Shown here: positions 48,705-59,844 of the stretch, one piece after another
Position numbering within the stretch: the first letter of the stretch is position 1
How the letters are laid out: every line of letters begins with the position of its first letter
From: Vanrija pseudolonga
Lineage: Eukaryota > Basidiomycota > Tremellomycetes > Trichosporonales > Trichosporonaceae
Reading direction: 5' to 3'
Assembly: GCF_020906515.1 (NCBI RefSeq)
Contig: NC_085855.1
Location: 682,001-746,000 of the forward strand
Length of the DNA stretch: 64,000 nucleotides
Translations under genes and position numbers: made by a program
Notes under the pieces: model-generated
What the model was told of the DNA's origin: nothing
Seen by the model: only the letters and a program-made list of their open reading frames with translations
Databases searched by the model: none

Positions 48705-50425
48705 ATGAGCCACGTCGACGACACAATGGCCCCCGCGCAGCCCCGCTACCCGCTCCTCGCGCCGCCGGCCTTCGCGGCGGGGTACCCCGCCTCGACGGCG
48801 CGCCCAAGCTCAATCTTCAACTTTGTCGGCGCGACGCCAGACGCGACGCTGACGGTGCGGCGCGTGCTCGAGGAGAACAACCGCGCATACGACGTGTACA
48901 TGCGCGCGAGGTGTACGCTGCGTGTCATGGGCCTTGTTTGCTAACGCCTACCAGTCGCGCACAACCACTTCTCGCACTCGATCCTGTCGCGGTACGCGCT
49001 CGGCGCGCCGCCTGCCCTGCTCCAGAAGACGTGGGAGGCTGATCGCGGCGTGCTCGTCCCGCTGGACCCCGCGACCGAGCCGGACAGGGACGGGCCCGAC
49101 ATCTCGTCGACGTTCCCGGCCGCTATCACGACTGCCAACTGGGCGTCCAAGGCGACGCTGGGCAAGAAGCCGTGCGTCGTGTGACTTTCACTCTGCTAAC
49201 AGCCCAGCGCGTACCCTCTCTACCTGGCCTTCTTCCACGGCGAGGTGGCGCGCCTCGGCGTCGTGCCCACCATCGAGACGTACCTGCTGTCAGCCGACGC
49301 CAACGGCGGCGGGGACGGCTCCGAGCTCCTCATCCGGCTCGTGGCGGGCGCGACGCACCCGTTCATCCACCTCGGCCTCGGCGTCGAGTTTGGCGAGCGC
49401 CTGCTCGTCGCCGAGGCGCTCGCGTCGGCGGCGCTCCACGACCACCGGGTCAATGTCGGGCTGTTCCCCCACGGCTGGCCGCAGATCGGCCTGCCGCAGA
49501 GCGCAGACGGCAACGCGACCCTGCTCGAGATCTACGCCGCGCTCGTGGCTGACCCGCGCCTCGACCCGGGCCCATTCGACCCCGAGCTCACCTATTCAGA
49601 GGGCATGCGCGCGTCGGTGGCCGGCGAGCGCGCCGGTGTCATCCAGCGCCTCGTGGCCCGGTGGGACCTGTCCGACGTCGGCGACGCCGCGCTCCCCCGC
49701 CACATCGAGGAAGTCGCGTGGCTCGCGACGCTAATTGCCGGCGGCACCTCAAAGCCAGGCTACCCCACCCGCGTCGACTTCTTCCTCGTAAGTTGCCCAA
49801 CCACGAGCGTCTCTGACCCAACTCCAGATGCATGTCCTCACGTCGAGCATCTTCCTCCCGGCTCTGCTCCCCCCGTTGGGCGGCAACGGCCGGCGCATCA
49901 TCCTGCAGACCTACGTCCTCACCATCCTCCAGATCGCCCTCGCGCGCGGTCGCCCCAAGCTCTACCCCGCCGAGAGCATGTCGTGGACCGCGACCCCGGC
50001 ACCCAAGGCCCCGGCGCCACCACGCGCGACCGACGTGATCGGCGACACGGCCAGCGCGGCCGAGCGCAGCCCGTGGCTCGCGATCGTGGCCAACTCGATC
50101 GTGGCGACCGGTGAGTCGTGCTCCCCCCAAGCCGCTGACACCAGACTCGCACGTGCCAAAGTCGATCCGCGCACTGCTCCACTATGCGCAGATGTACGGC
50201 GCGACGCAGGCGGGCGCTGTGCCCGGCGCGAACAAGATCCCCGGCGGCGAAGCCCTCGACGGCAGCCTGTTTGTGCGCGTCGCTGGCCGCATCATGGATG
50301 TCACTGGCTGGGTGGCCGCCGGGGAGCGCGAGCGCCGCTGGGACCGGTCGGGCCTGGGATGGGACGAAGTTTGGGATATGCCCGACTTTGAGCGCCCGAT
50401 CGAGACGGCCAAGACTGTGGAGTAG
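48705..50425 (+). CDS. Questin-oxidase-like protein (DUF4243, AflY family)
   Basis: Five or so exons give roughly 500 residues. Landmarks: VGATPDATLTVRRVLEENNRAYDVYMRARF, HNHFSHSILSRYALGAPP right after the first intron (donor GTACGC at about 48914), LYLAFFHGEVARLGV, LVAGATHPFIHLGLGVEFG, and the C-terminal HVPKSIRALLHYAQMYG and GWDEVWDMPDFER. These are the conserved blocks of questin oxidase/AflY proteins, Baeyer-Villiger-type oxidases known from anthraquinone and aflatoxin pathways. Many fungi carry stand-alone members with unknown substrates. No polyketide synthase or other pathway gene is nearby, so the substrate is unknown. A second ATG at 48726 is an alternative start. Confidence 0.85.
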
Positions 50426-50869
50426 GATTGTGTGCCGGGCAAGTGAACGAGTCGAGGGGAATGTGTAGCCGTGGCGGGATGCCGTTCAATGAAGACGGAA
50501 GTGAGTGCGGCGGGACTCGCAATGAGGGACGGAACGGAGGTGGTTAGTTGTCAATGTAGCTTGTGTAGGGCAGGGCCATGTTCATGATATTATGCACTGG
50601 GTTTGTTTGTGCCAGTGGCGGTGTCGCTCGTGCGGAACACGCTCGGCGCAGATCAGTTCGGGCAGAAGAACCAGCAGGCGATCAGCTTGGGCTGCACAAC
50701 CTTCACACGATCAGCTAGGGCACTGCGCAGCGTTTGTCATCTTAGTAAGTGCCCTAGGGTACCACACACATCCATCCCACACATCAGTAGTCAATCAAGT
50801 CATCGGCAGACGTATACATCCCCATGTAATTGTGGTGCCAGACGGCGCGTTACGGCCAAGGTTGTCGGC
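50426..50869. other. Convergent intergenic region
   Basis: 444 nt between the 3' ends of the questin-oxidase-like gene and RanBP1. Nothing recognisable. Confidence 0.4.
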
Positions 50870-51889
50870 TTACTCGGCCTTCTTCTCCTCAGCGGCAGCG
50901 GCGGGCTCAGCGGCGGCGACGGGCTCGGCGGCCTTGCTGCGAAGCGTCAGTGCTGTTCCGTCCGATTGCTTCAGCACTCACGCCTCCTCCTTGGCCTCCT
51001 CCTTCTTCTCCTCAGCAGCAGCGGCAGGGGCAGCGGCCTCGGCCCTGGGCTCCTCCTCCTTCTTCTCCTCGGCAATGGGAGCAGCGACGGGCTTCTGGCC
51101 AGCGTTGGAGGCCTGGGCGTCCTCGAAGGCCTTCTTGAAGAGGTTGGCGTCTGGCGCGTCAGCGGGTGCTCCTGCAGATTGCTCCCACCCTACTCACTCT
51201 CAGAGTTGGCGAAACGGATAGCAAGGGTCTCGGCGGACGGCTCGCCCTCGGCGTAGTCGGCAGCGACGTTCCAGACCCATGAGCGGTCCGAGCCGACGTT
51301 GGGCGAGAGGGTCATGTCGGACGAGACTGTGGTGTGAGCGTGCTTCCTGTGCCTAGTCACACGACGACACCAGCTCGTGCCGATCTCGCCACGAGGCCTC
51401 CGCCGCCGCCAACTCACCAATGTGGTTGGCGCACACCTTGAGCGTCTTATCCCGGCGCATGACGAGGCGGACCTTCTTGGTGTCCTTGCGGGCGAGAAGA
51501 CGGACGTCACCGGTACCGCGCTCCTTCCACTCGAGGTCGGCCTTGGCGAAGCGGAAGAGCTTGGCGCGCCTGGGAGATGTGTCAGCGAGGGAGACAAGGT
51601 AGGCGAGTGCGCGAGGCTTGTGGGGAAAGGACGACAAGAGGAGCATACGCCTCGCTCGAGCCGCCAGCCCAATCGTCACCGTCACCACACCACCCGGACC
51701 CAAACGCACATCTTGAAGAGGACGTCCTCGTCCTCCTCGTTGGTCTTAGCCTCAATCTTCTCAGTGAGGCGGACGACGGGCTCGAACTGGGGGTCGTGCG
51801 AGTCCTCGGCGGCGGCGCCGGTGTCAGCCTGAGGTCAGCGGCCGTGGACAATGGGTCGAGCTTACGGGCTTGGGCTCAGTGTCGGCCAT
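50870..51889 (-). CDS. YRB1: Ran-binding protein 1
   Basis: Several exons on the reverse strand; start at 51889 (MADTEPKP), stop at 50872-50870. The Ran-binding domain is clear: [74 protein letters not shown], then [33 protein letters not shown] and [10 protein letters not shown]. RanBP1/Yrb1 speeds Ran-GTP hydrolysis with RanGAP and releases export complexes in the cytoplasm. The C-terminal third is a low-complexity Ala/Glu/Lys tail (repeats of [10 protein letters not shown]). The N-terminal and central exons are short, split by introns of about 45-110 nt. It is divergent from EMP24. Confidence 0.93.
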
Positions 51890-52476
51890 TGTCTGGTGGG
51901 TCAGCGGGACGAGATCCGAGGGGTACTCACTATCAATGAAATGTGTTTTAGATGAGGTGAGAGGAGGAGAACTTGCGAGTTCCTTTTGTTGGTGGCAAGA
52001 GGTGACGAGGGGGGGGGAAGGAGGAGGTGGACAGGGTGGGACGGAGGGTGGTGCGCGCCTGCAGCGCTGCGCTGCGCCGCCTGGGCTGGCTGGCTGGCTG
52101 GTGCGGCGTGTGCACTGCGACCACTGACTGACACTGGGCGCGCCAAAATCCTGCAGCGTGGTGCATCGTGACGCGTTTCCCAGTCACGCGCGCCTACGGA
52201 TGGGTTGTTTTTTGATTCCGTTGAGCCTACCCAGCCACACGCCTACCACCTTCAATGATCGCCGGCAACGTCGCGTGCCACGTCCTTAGCGTCACTTGTC
52301 CATCTCGGCGACCACAAACTCACAAGCCACACTCTGCACTCTACCCACCTCACACTGCATTGCATTTTGCTCACTCGCGACGAACGAACGAAACAGCACT
52401 GGCTGCTGACCAGGACACGAAAGACAACGACCACGACATCCACGACAACTAGCCCTTCCCTTCGCACCTGCCCACA
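51890..52476. promoter_or_regulatory. Divergent promoter region of RanBP1 and EMP24
   Basis: 587 nt between start codons, GC-rich on the RanBP1 side and with CACAA/CCACA-rich sequence before EMP24. No named site is recognised. Confidence 0.4.
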
Positions 52477-53273
52477 ATGCGCGCAGTGGCATACCTCGCC
52501 TTTGCGTTCGCGCTCCTCGCGTCGGCCCTCGCCCACAGGATAGACGTGGCGGCCGGCGCCAAGAAGTGCTTCTACGAGGAGATGCAGATTGGTGACCGGG
52601 TGGGTGGTGCTGCGCTTCGCGTCGAGTTCAGCTGACCCTCCAGATGACGATCACGTACGAGGTTGGCCAGTCCACGGGCGGCAAGCTGGATATCGACTTG
52701 GTCGTGAGTAGAGTCGATGCTACACAGTGCAGCCCTTCTCACACGCGCGCAGGTGTCCGACCCCCACGGAAACGCCCTGTACAACTCGTACGCCGAGCCC
52801 CAGGGCACGGTGACCATCACGGCGGCCACCAACGGCCTGTACACGTACTGCTTCAACAACCAGCACTCGTCGTGGGCGCGCAAGACGTTGAGGTGAGTGT
52901 GACGTGACAACGGCGTCGGTGTCCGCGTGCGTGCCCCTAACACCCGCCCACAGCTTCAATATCCACGGCGTCCGCTACATTGATGACAACCAGGAGCTCG
53001 GCCCCGTCGAGGAGGAGATTCGCGACCTCGCGTCAGGGCTCCAGGTGGTCAAGGACGAGCAGTCGTACCTCGTCGTGCGTGAGCGCACGCACAGGGATAC
53101 GTGCGAGTCGACGGTGAGTAGGGCGCAGTGGGACGACGCAGGACGACACGCTGATGCCGTAGAACTCGCGTGTCAAGTGGTGGGGCATCACGCAGATTGG
53201 CATCCTGCTTGCCGTCTGCGCCTGGAACGTGCACTACCTCAAGAGCTGGTTCGAGGTCAAGCGCGTGCTGTAG
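52477..53273 (+). CDS. EMP24: p24-beta cargo receptor Emp24
   Basis: Exons 52477-52599, 52644-52703, 52753-52892, 52954-53113 and 53163-53273 join to 197 residues, the usual p24 size. A signal peptide (VAYLAFAFALLASALA) precedes a GOLD domain with KKCFYEEMQIGD, GKLDIDLVVSDPHGNALYN and YTYCFNNQHSSWARKTLSFNI; the two Cys form the expected disulfide. A coiled coil leads to one membrane span (WWGITQIGILLAVCAWNVHYL). The tail FEVKRVL matches p24-beta/Emp24, with the FF-like COPII signal reduced to a single aromatic. Emp24 cycles between ER and Golgi in COPI/COPII vesicles and loads GPI-anchored proteins. Confidence 0.94.
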
Positions 53274-54150
53274 GTGTAATGCGGAGACGATGCATGTGTG
53301 TTATGATGGGTGGGTGGGGGGAGGGTGTCCGGGAGGCTGTTGTTGTCGGGGATGAGGAGGAGGGAGCTCCTGAGCGCCGCGACACGGACTCCAAGAAGCC
53401 GAGCATCGCCGAGCACCACTCAACAACATGGAGAACGCGCACCTCACGTGGCCCACTGGGCCTGGGGGCGGGTGGCGGCCGGGTAAGAAGGTGAGATATC
53501 GATCTCGAAGCGGCGAAGATCCGAGCGCGAAGCAACAAGTACTCTGGATGGATGGGGCGTGCAACTTGGCAGAGCCACTAGGGTCCACCCTCCAACCCCC
53601 TAGCGCGGTGAACGGCATCCCATAGATCCATCCCCTTCAATAGCCCCGCAAACCAGTAGTGCAAGGTCGAACGGCGTCCGAGACGATCGGTGATGCCCGT
53701 ACGCTTGGCTAGGCCACGATGTATTGAGGCTCGGTTTACCGAGCATAAGGCAGGGCATGACGCGCTGAGCCGGCGCGTGATTGAAGCGAGGCGTCGGCGG
53801 CTCTCCGAACCGCCATCACAGATTGATTGTATGGCCGAGGCCGAGGTCGAGGCCGACGACGTAACAGCCCCGAGTGCTGCCATGCTGCCCCCACGGCCCG
53901 CGTGCCGTGCGTTGCCCGCTGCCCGTCGGGGTACCCAAAAAAACGAAGCGCAGCCCTCGACAGCGGCGCCCGCAAAAGTCTCGGCGCCACAACCGCTACA
54001 CTGGGTTCCTGAATCCATTCGACGCACGTCATATGGCGCGGCGATTGTGGTGGGGGGTGGGGGAGGCTGGTAGGTAGTACTTAACCGAGACAAACCTTTC
54101 TTTCATTCAGTGCTCGTCCGTCCACCCCGCCTCTACCCTCAACGTCGACA
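53274..54150. other. Intergenic region before the membrane-protein gene
   Basis: 877 nt. An open frame of 127 codons on the + strand (53690-54073) has a few charged helical-looking stretches but no family resemblance and ends in a Gly run; I do not call it a gene. Otherwise nothing is seen. Confidence 0.35.
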
Positions 54151-55302
54151 ATGGGAAACAACGGCGCACAGGCGTTCTACCTGCTCGTGGCGGCCGGCGC
54201 GCTGCTGGTAGTCTACACGTGGAGTAAGTCGTCCCCTCTCGCCCTCGGCGCCACTGACTCCCTCCCAGTCATCCTCCCCGCGCCGGCGCTCCAGAACTCG
54301 GGCCTCAAGTCGGCCGCATGCCTGCAGCAGCCCGGCGCGCGCGCGTACGCGTGGCTGTCGCTCAAGGCCAACGTGTCGCTCTGTGTGCTCAACAGCGTGT
54401 TCCGCGCCGTCAAGCAGACCGAGCCGGGCACCGTCCTCGCGTCGTACTTTGGCGCGTTCCTCACCTCGGGCGTCTTCATCGGCACGTACGAGAGCTTCCG
54501 GCCGCGCGGGCGCGGGCTGTGGGCGTGGGCGGCGCGCGGGGCGTCCCTCGCGTTCCTCGCGGGCCAGGTCGTCACGGCGGCCGTCAGCACGCCGCTGTAC
54601 TTTGCCCTCGTGGCCGCTGCGACCCCTGCGCCGCTCTTCAAGCGCACCAAGTCGGGCGACGTGCTCGTCGAGCCGCGCGCGCGCCCCGCCACGGAACAGG
54701 TGTGGGCCGTGCTCATCTCCACCTGGGTCGGCTTCATCGCGCCCTTCGTCCACGCAAAGGTGACAAACTTTGACTTCCACGCGCTCGCGCTGTGGCAGCC
54801 GTTCCCGCTCTACGTGCTGGCGCTCAACCTCGTCCTCCCGTCGCTCCTCCGCCCGCTCGTGGGCAAGGCGTCGCCAAACCTCCCCATCGTGCTCATCGCC
54901 CTTGGCGGCGTGTACGCCTCCGCGTCGGTGCACCTCAAGTATGTGTGGCACCTCGCCAACCTCGAGTCGGGCGCGCTCAAGGCCGTGCGCGACGCGTTCC
55001 TGCTGTACCCACTCTCCGAGTGGGCGCCCGACTGGGCGAGCAACCTCCCGACGCTCGCGCACGCCATCTTCGGCGCGGATTTCGCGTTCGTCTTCCTCGC
55101 CAACGCGGCACACGTGATTCTCGGGTTCGAGCCTGGCCTCGACGAGGCCGTCGCGCTCGCCGTCAACCTGCTGCTTGGCAGCGCGCTCCTCGGCCCCGGC
55201 GCGGCCGTCATCCTCCTCTGGGCGTACGGCGAGCTCACGGCCAAGGCGACGCTCGTGGCGTCTGGCAAGGGCCAGGCCAAGGGCAAGGGCAAGGCCGAGT
55301 AG
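54151..55302 (+). CDS. Multi-pass membrane protein of unknown function
   Basis: Exons 54151-54223 and 54269-55302 give 368 residues. The 45-nt intron (GTAAGT...CCCAG) has no stop and length divisible by three, so the unspliced form would also translate. The protein has about eight hydrophobic segments: an N-terminal one (FYLLVAAGALLVVYTW), then AYFGAF...SGVFIG, SLAFLAGQVVTAAVSTPLYFAL, VWAVLISTWVGFIAPF, LYVLALNLVLPSLLRPLV, NLPIVLIALGGVYASA, FAFVFLANAAHVILGF and AVNLLLGSALLGPGAAVILLWAY. The end is a short Lys/Gly tail (GQAKGKGKAE). I do not recognise the family. Reads as a real gene by codon use, start context and membrane pattern. It is convergent with the small gene at 55364, 61 nt apart. Confidence 0.8.
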   Translation: MGNNGAQAFYLLVAAGALLVVYTWSKSSPLALGATDSLPVILPAPALQNSGLKSAACLQQPGARAYAWLSLKANVSLCVLNSVFRAVKQTEPGTVLASYFGAFLTSGVFIGTYESFRPRGRGLWAWAARGASLAFLAGQVVTAAVSTPLYFALVAAATPAPLFKRTKSGDVLVEPRARPATEQVWAVLISTWVGFIAPFVHAKVTNFDFHALALWQPFPLYVLALNLVLPSLLRPLVGKASPNLPIVLIALGGVYASASVHLKYVWHLANLESGALKAVRDAFLLYPLSEWAPDWASNLPTLAHAIFGADFAFVFLANAAHVILGFEPGLDEAVALAVNLLLGSALLGPGAAVILLWAYGELTAKATLVASGKGQAKGKGKAE

Positions 55303-55363
55303 GTTGCGCCCGCACTGGCCCAGCGCCGCCTACAGTAGACACTGCATGCATCGAATGCGCATC

Positions 55364-55792
55364 TTACGGGCGCGGTACTGACGCCGGCGGGGCGGCGATA
55401 GCTGGCAGCTCAGCGACACCAGCAGGCCCCTCGACGAGCGCCTCGCGCGACAAAAAGTCGGACGACGCGCCGCCAAACGTCGTGAGGCGGGGCGGGCGTG
55501 GCGTGGGCGTGGTGGGGAGGGACGGCGCAGGCTCGTCGTCGTCGTCGACGACGACTGGCGGCTCGTCGTCCGAGCTGATGCCTTGGGTGCTGATGCGTTT
55601 CGTGCTGGTGGCCTTGCGATGCTGGTGGTGGTGGATCAGGAGCGTGGCGCAGAGGAGCAGGAGGAGCGCCGCGGGCACCGCGAGGCCTATGACCCATAGG
55701 TAGTGGTGGGGGTCTGTGGTTAGATGGCGCTGCGAGGGGAGGGAGAGCTTACGCTGTTGCTCTGCGCGGTGCTCGACTTGGACGGGCGCCAT
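55364..55792 (-). CDS. Small single-pass membrane protein, unknown function
   Basis: Exons 55792-55753 and 55713-55364 give 129 residues: a short lumenal N-terminus (MAPVQVEHRAEQQH), one strong span (YLWVIGLAVPAALLLLLCATLLI) followed by HHHQHRK, and a disordered acidic, Pro-rich cytosolic tail with a DDDDE run. The topology (short outside, span, basic stop, long tail) fits a type III plasma-membrane or ER protein. No family is recognised. Splicing removes a 39-nt intron. Confidence 0.65.
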   Translation of the reverse strand: MAPVQVEHRAEQQRKLSLPSQRHLTTDPHHYLWVIGLAVPAALLLLLCATLLIHHHQHRKATSTKRISTQGISSDDEPPVVVDDDDEPAPSLPTTPTPRPPRLTTFGGASSDFLSREALVEGPAGVAELPAIAAPPASVPRP

Positions 55793-56105
55793 GGTGGGTG
55801 AGAATGCGCATCACTTAACACACTGCCGTCGTTATGTAGCTCGCTCTTTGCTGCTCACTGCTTGTTGCTCGCCGCTTGCTGCCCGCCAGAAGCCGCGAAC
55901 CACACACAACAATCAACTTGCTGATCTCGGCCATCTTAGCTGGGCCTAGAAGCCACATTGCCGAGGCCACATCTCATCCACGGCGATCATTGTCCCGCGC
56001 GCCCCGCCCCCGCGCTCATTGCCCCGCGTACGCCCGCGCCCTCGCCATCAGCCCATAATATACATACAGTAGAGCGCTAGCCTCCCTACACCCCCAGTCG
56101 CTAGC
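55793..56105. other. Short intergenic region
   Basis: 313 nt between the start of the small membrane-protein gene and the 3' end of the SMG6-like gene. Nothing recognisable. Confidence 0.35.
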
Positions 56106-59100
56106 CTACAACCCCCGCCCCAAAATACTCGCCATCTCCTTCTCGTCGGCCGCTTCAACGCCCCTCGCGCGCGCTTTGAGGCGCAGGTTGCGGTCAAACG
56201 TCACCAGAAGCACCTGGGTCGCACCGTCGTGAGGGGCCGTCGAGCCGAGCAACGCAGACCGATCGACAAAGTGCTCTGCCTGGAAAGACGCCACGTTGAG
56301 GATCAGGTCGTCCATCGTGCGGGCCGACTCGGTGTGAGCCGTGTTGGCGCCGGGCGCGGGCGCCCTAAAGTCCAAGTGCTCGGCGCGGATCAACAGGTCG
56401 GTGAGGTAGTTGCCACGCGACGTCTGGATCTTGAGGCAGAGCGCGTGTGTGCGGATACGCGCTTCGAGGTACGAGACTGCAGCCTTGGCTTCGGTGCCGA
56501 GCGGAGGCGGGTTCTTTGACAACCCGTCGAGCTCGGTGACCACGGGCAGAGGCACAATGACGCTCCACTGCCCGCCCTCAACGATCTTGGAGAACAACGA
56601 CAGCGAAGACAGCAGTACGTTGGTATCGAAGATGAGGATCGTGTAGCCCGGCACGACATTATGTCCCCGTCTATGCTGCGAGCGCTTGGAGCGAGGCGCC
56701 TTGGTAATGTGGGAAGACGTGACCTTGAGCACATCGTGGAGGTGGCGGCGGCGGTCACGGAGGACTGCAAGGTCCGGGTCGTCGTCTTCATCGTCCTCGC
56801 CGTCACTCTCCAAATCAGCCGGCTCCGGATCTTCGTTACGGGACCGGTGACCACGGGCAGCACGCCGTTGGGCCTCGACCTGCGCGGCCTTGGCCGCATC
56901 GGCCGCCTTGGCCAGGGCGACCTCCTCGATAATTGTAGCGAGCGGTGGAATGATGACCACCTTGCCGTTCTCCAGCTCAAAGCCGTCGACGTAGGTGGCA
57001 AGAACACCAGCTGCCCACGCCACACGCCGGCGCCGGCGGTCGTCGATGGCAACAGGCCCGTCCGTGACGTCGGCGCCGTCAACGTCGTCGACGACACCCT
57101 CTGTGATGTCGAGCGCCGAGTCAAAGTTGGCCAGGAGAACGTCCATTTCAGACTGGAATCGCTCGCCGATCCGGGGCACGGCTGGCCCACCAGAGGATCC
57201 CCGAATGCTCGGTTTTGCCTTCCAGAATCCGCGCTCGTACACGCGGCGGCCGATCCACTCCATGCCACGCATTGTCCAGTCGCCAGGGAGCGCCGCAGGG
57301 CCGATCAGCCGCGCCTCAGCACGAACCTCGACGTCGAGCGAGTTGACAAAGTTGGCCAGTTGCTGCCAGGGGACGCGAGTGAGCAAAGGTGCTGAGACGC
57401 CCGGCTGCCGGAAGATGGTCGCGAGGAAGGTGAGCATGATGGTGAGGTAAGGGTTGAGGACGTGGTACATTCCCTGTTGTCTGAACGGGTGAGTGAAGAC
57501 AAACTCGAGGACAGAGAACGCGAGTTCGACGGCAAGGGTGAATGTCGCGGGGAGCTCGTCGTCGGATGGAGGTGCAAGAAGAGGTTCCTCGTCGTCCACC
57601 ACGCCACCGTCCGCGTCGTCGTCGCCCTCTGCCGGGTCCTCGAGGATTTGCTGTTTGCGTCGAGCGGCGCCCTCTCTGGCCAAGGCCTTGCGGATAATGC
57701 TCTGCTCACTGCCGTACTGCATAATGGCACCGAGATTGACCGTACCCATGAGGAGCCAATCGACCTGTGTGACGCACGCCTTGCGGCTCACGCCATCGAG
57801 GGTGGCGTCCTCTTCCAGGCGCTCCATGAACCGTGACATGACCTCGGGAAAGTCGTCGAGCTGAATCTTGGTGAACAACATGCCGTGGAGTCGGATAAAC
57901 AGGTCCATCGCCGTTGCCTCGGGTGTGGAGCGTTGAAACTGGAGTGCAGAGTCAAATAGCGGGAGGATGGACTCGCGCGAGGTCTCGAACGGGTGTGAAG
58001 CGGTAAGGCTCTTCACAAAGTGGTAGAGCGCACGGGGTTCTTGGCCTCGGACGTCGCGGCACAACAACGCCAAGTGATGCTGCAGACGACCCTCGCCGGG
58101 TTTCTCGGTGATGCCCATGGCGTACCAGTCGCGCGCTGTCGTCCGCCATGTCTCTTTGTCCTCAACATCCCAGTTGTCAGCAACCTCCTGGCCAATGCTC
58201 GCGCCAGATGAGAGGGGCTCGTCGTCATCGATCCGGGAGTCGACAGAGCGCTTCTCCTTTGGTGCCTCGGCGGTGACGGTGCTCGCAACAGCCATGCGAT
58301 ACCGAGCAAGATCGCCGAGCGCCTCGATCCACGCAGTGCGGAAGCTCGACAGCGTCTGGTCCTCGAGTAGTTCGGTGTAAAACTGGTAGGCGTCGTAGAT
58401 AAAGTCGGTCAAGAGGTCAAGAGCCGCCGGATTGTGCGACATCCACGCGAAGCGTAGTCTTTCAAGAATGAGGTGGAAGCCAGTTTGCCATAGTCGAACT
58501 GGAATGTTGTATTTGATGGGCAGGCCTCGTAAACCCGCCGGTCCGGTCGGGTCGAGAGCAAAGTTGAGGAAGTCGTGGTGGAGGTTGGCCAACTTCTTGT
58601 GCAGCGACACGAGCTCGGCCCAGGCGGCTTGGTCGTCGGCGCTCTTTGGGTCAACTTGGCGCAGGCTGCGATCCGCCGTTGTCGTCCCCCTGTCGAGTAA
58701 GACCGAGATGCCCGCCTCTGGGTCGGCCGCCATTTTCCTGTGCATCTCGGTCAAGCTTTGCTCGAGCGTGCCGATTTCCTTGTATGCAACCTTGAGGAGT
58801 CCCTTGGCGCCAGACTCGCCTTCGCCCCGGCCGCGCTTGTGGTCCTTGAAGCTCTCGCTGCCTTCGCTGCTGCGGCTGCCTTTACTCCGCGCGTCCGAGT
58901 CTTTTCGTCGACTGCTCGGGTTACTGCTTCCGCGCTCGCTTCCCTCGCGTCGCCGTTGCCTCTCGCGCTCGCGATCGGCTTCCTCCTCTGGCGTTCGAGT
59001 GTTGTACCCAGGACGAAGGAGAAATGGGCGGCCAGGGACGCCTGCGGCTGCGGAGGCTCCACCTGCTGCGGACGAGAGGTGGATACCATGAATATTTGTG

Positions 59101-59844
59101 TTGTCCACTCCTGTACCTGACGCGTCGCTTCGCGAGAACTGCGCGGGATCATGAACATTGGGGTCGAAGAGCTTGTGCTGCGATGGCCCCGGTGCGTCGG
59201 GGTCGAAGAGCCTCCTGTGCGATTCTGGTTCTGGTCGTCGGCTACGGGATGCGCTGTGCGTTTGCCGAGGTAGAGGCGGCGGTGGTAATGGTGGTGCGTC
59301 TGGGTCAAAGAGCCTCCTTCGTGGGCCCGGGCCGATATCACGGCGCTGGTCGTCGCGTCGCACGGGGGGCGGCACAGGCGATGTGGGCGACTCGACTCGG
59401 CGCGGCATCGGCGGGATCGAGGGGTCGTAGAGCTGCTTGCGCGAGCTTGGGAGAGCTGGGCCGCGGTCAAAGTCGCTTCCCTTGTCTCGGCGTGATTGGC
59501 CTCGTTCGCGTGACCCGTCGCGACGTGACCTGCAGGATCAGCTGATGGTCGGGCGAGCAGACTCACCTAGTGTGCCCGTTGGACCGAGATGGCTCGTCCT
59601 CGCGATCTGGGCGGCGTGATGGCCCATGCCTAGAGGCATTGCCGGTGCCAGAGGACTGGGGACGCTCGTTGGGAGCCCACCTGGAGGACGATGCAGCAGT
59701 GGCGATACCTCCGCCTGGTGTCGAGAGGTTCTTGCGTTGGGCTCGATCGGCCAGAGCGTCCTGCTCTAATAGTCCTCCACCTCCCGGCTGCTGCTGTCGT
59801 TGTGGGCGTGCCAGGCCTGCTGGACTTGAGCGAGAAGAGTCCAT
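56106..59844 (-). CDS. EST1/SMG6-like protein with C-terminal PIN nuclease domain
   Basis: Exons 59844-59567 and 59529-56106 join to 1,233 residues. The N-terminal 260 residues are Arg/Ser/Pro-rich with four LFDP-type repeats (see findings). A 14-3-3/TPR-like EST1 region follows (KVAYKEIGTLEQSLTEMHRKM, LHHDFLNFALDPTGPAGLRGL, WMSHNPAALDLLTDFIYDAYQFY, ARDWYAMGITEKPGEGRLQHHLALLCRD). The PIN domain occupies about residues 1055-1220: FDTNVLLSSLSLF, VVTELDGLSK, DDLILNVASF and LVTFDRNLRLKARARG, keeping the acidic metal-binding residues. SMG6 cuts mRNA in nonsense-mediated decay, and Est1 proteins serve telomerase; the intact PIN fits the former. It shares a 994-nt divergent promoter with the DnaJ gene. 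Confidence 0.9.

Noticed and set aside
53690-54073. A 127-codon + strand frame between EMP24 and the membrane-protein gene
   Set aside because: No family resemblance, no good start context, and it ends in a Gly run; a competing reverse frame of 171 codons overlaps it.
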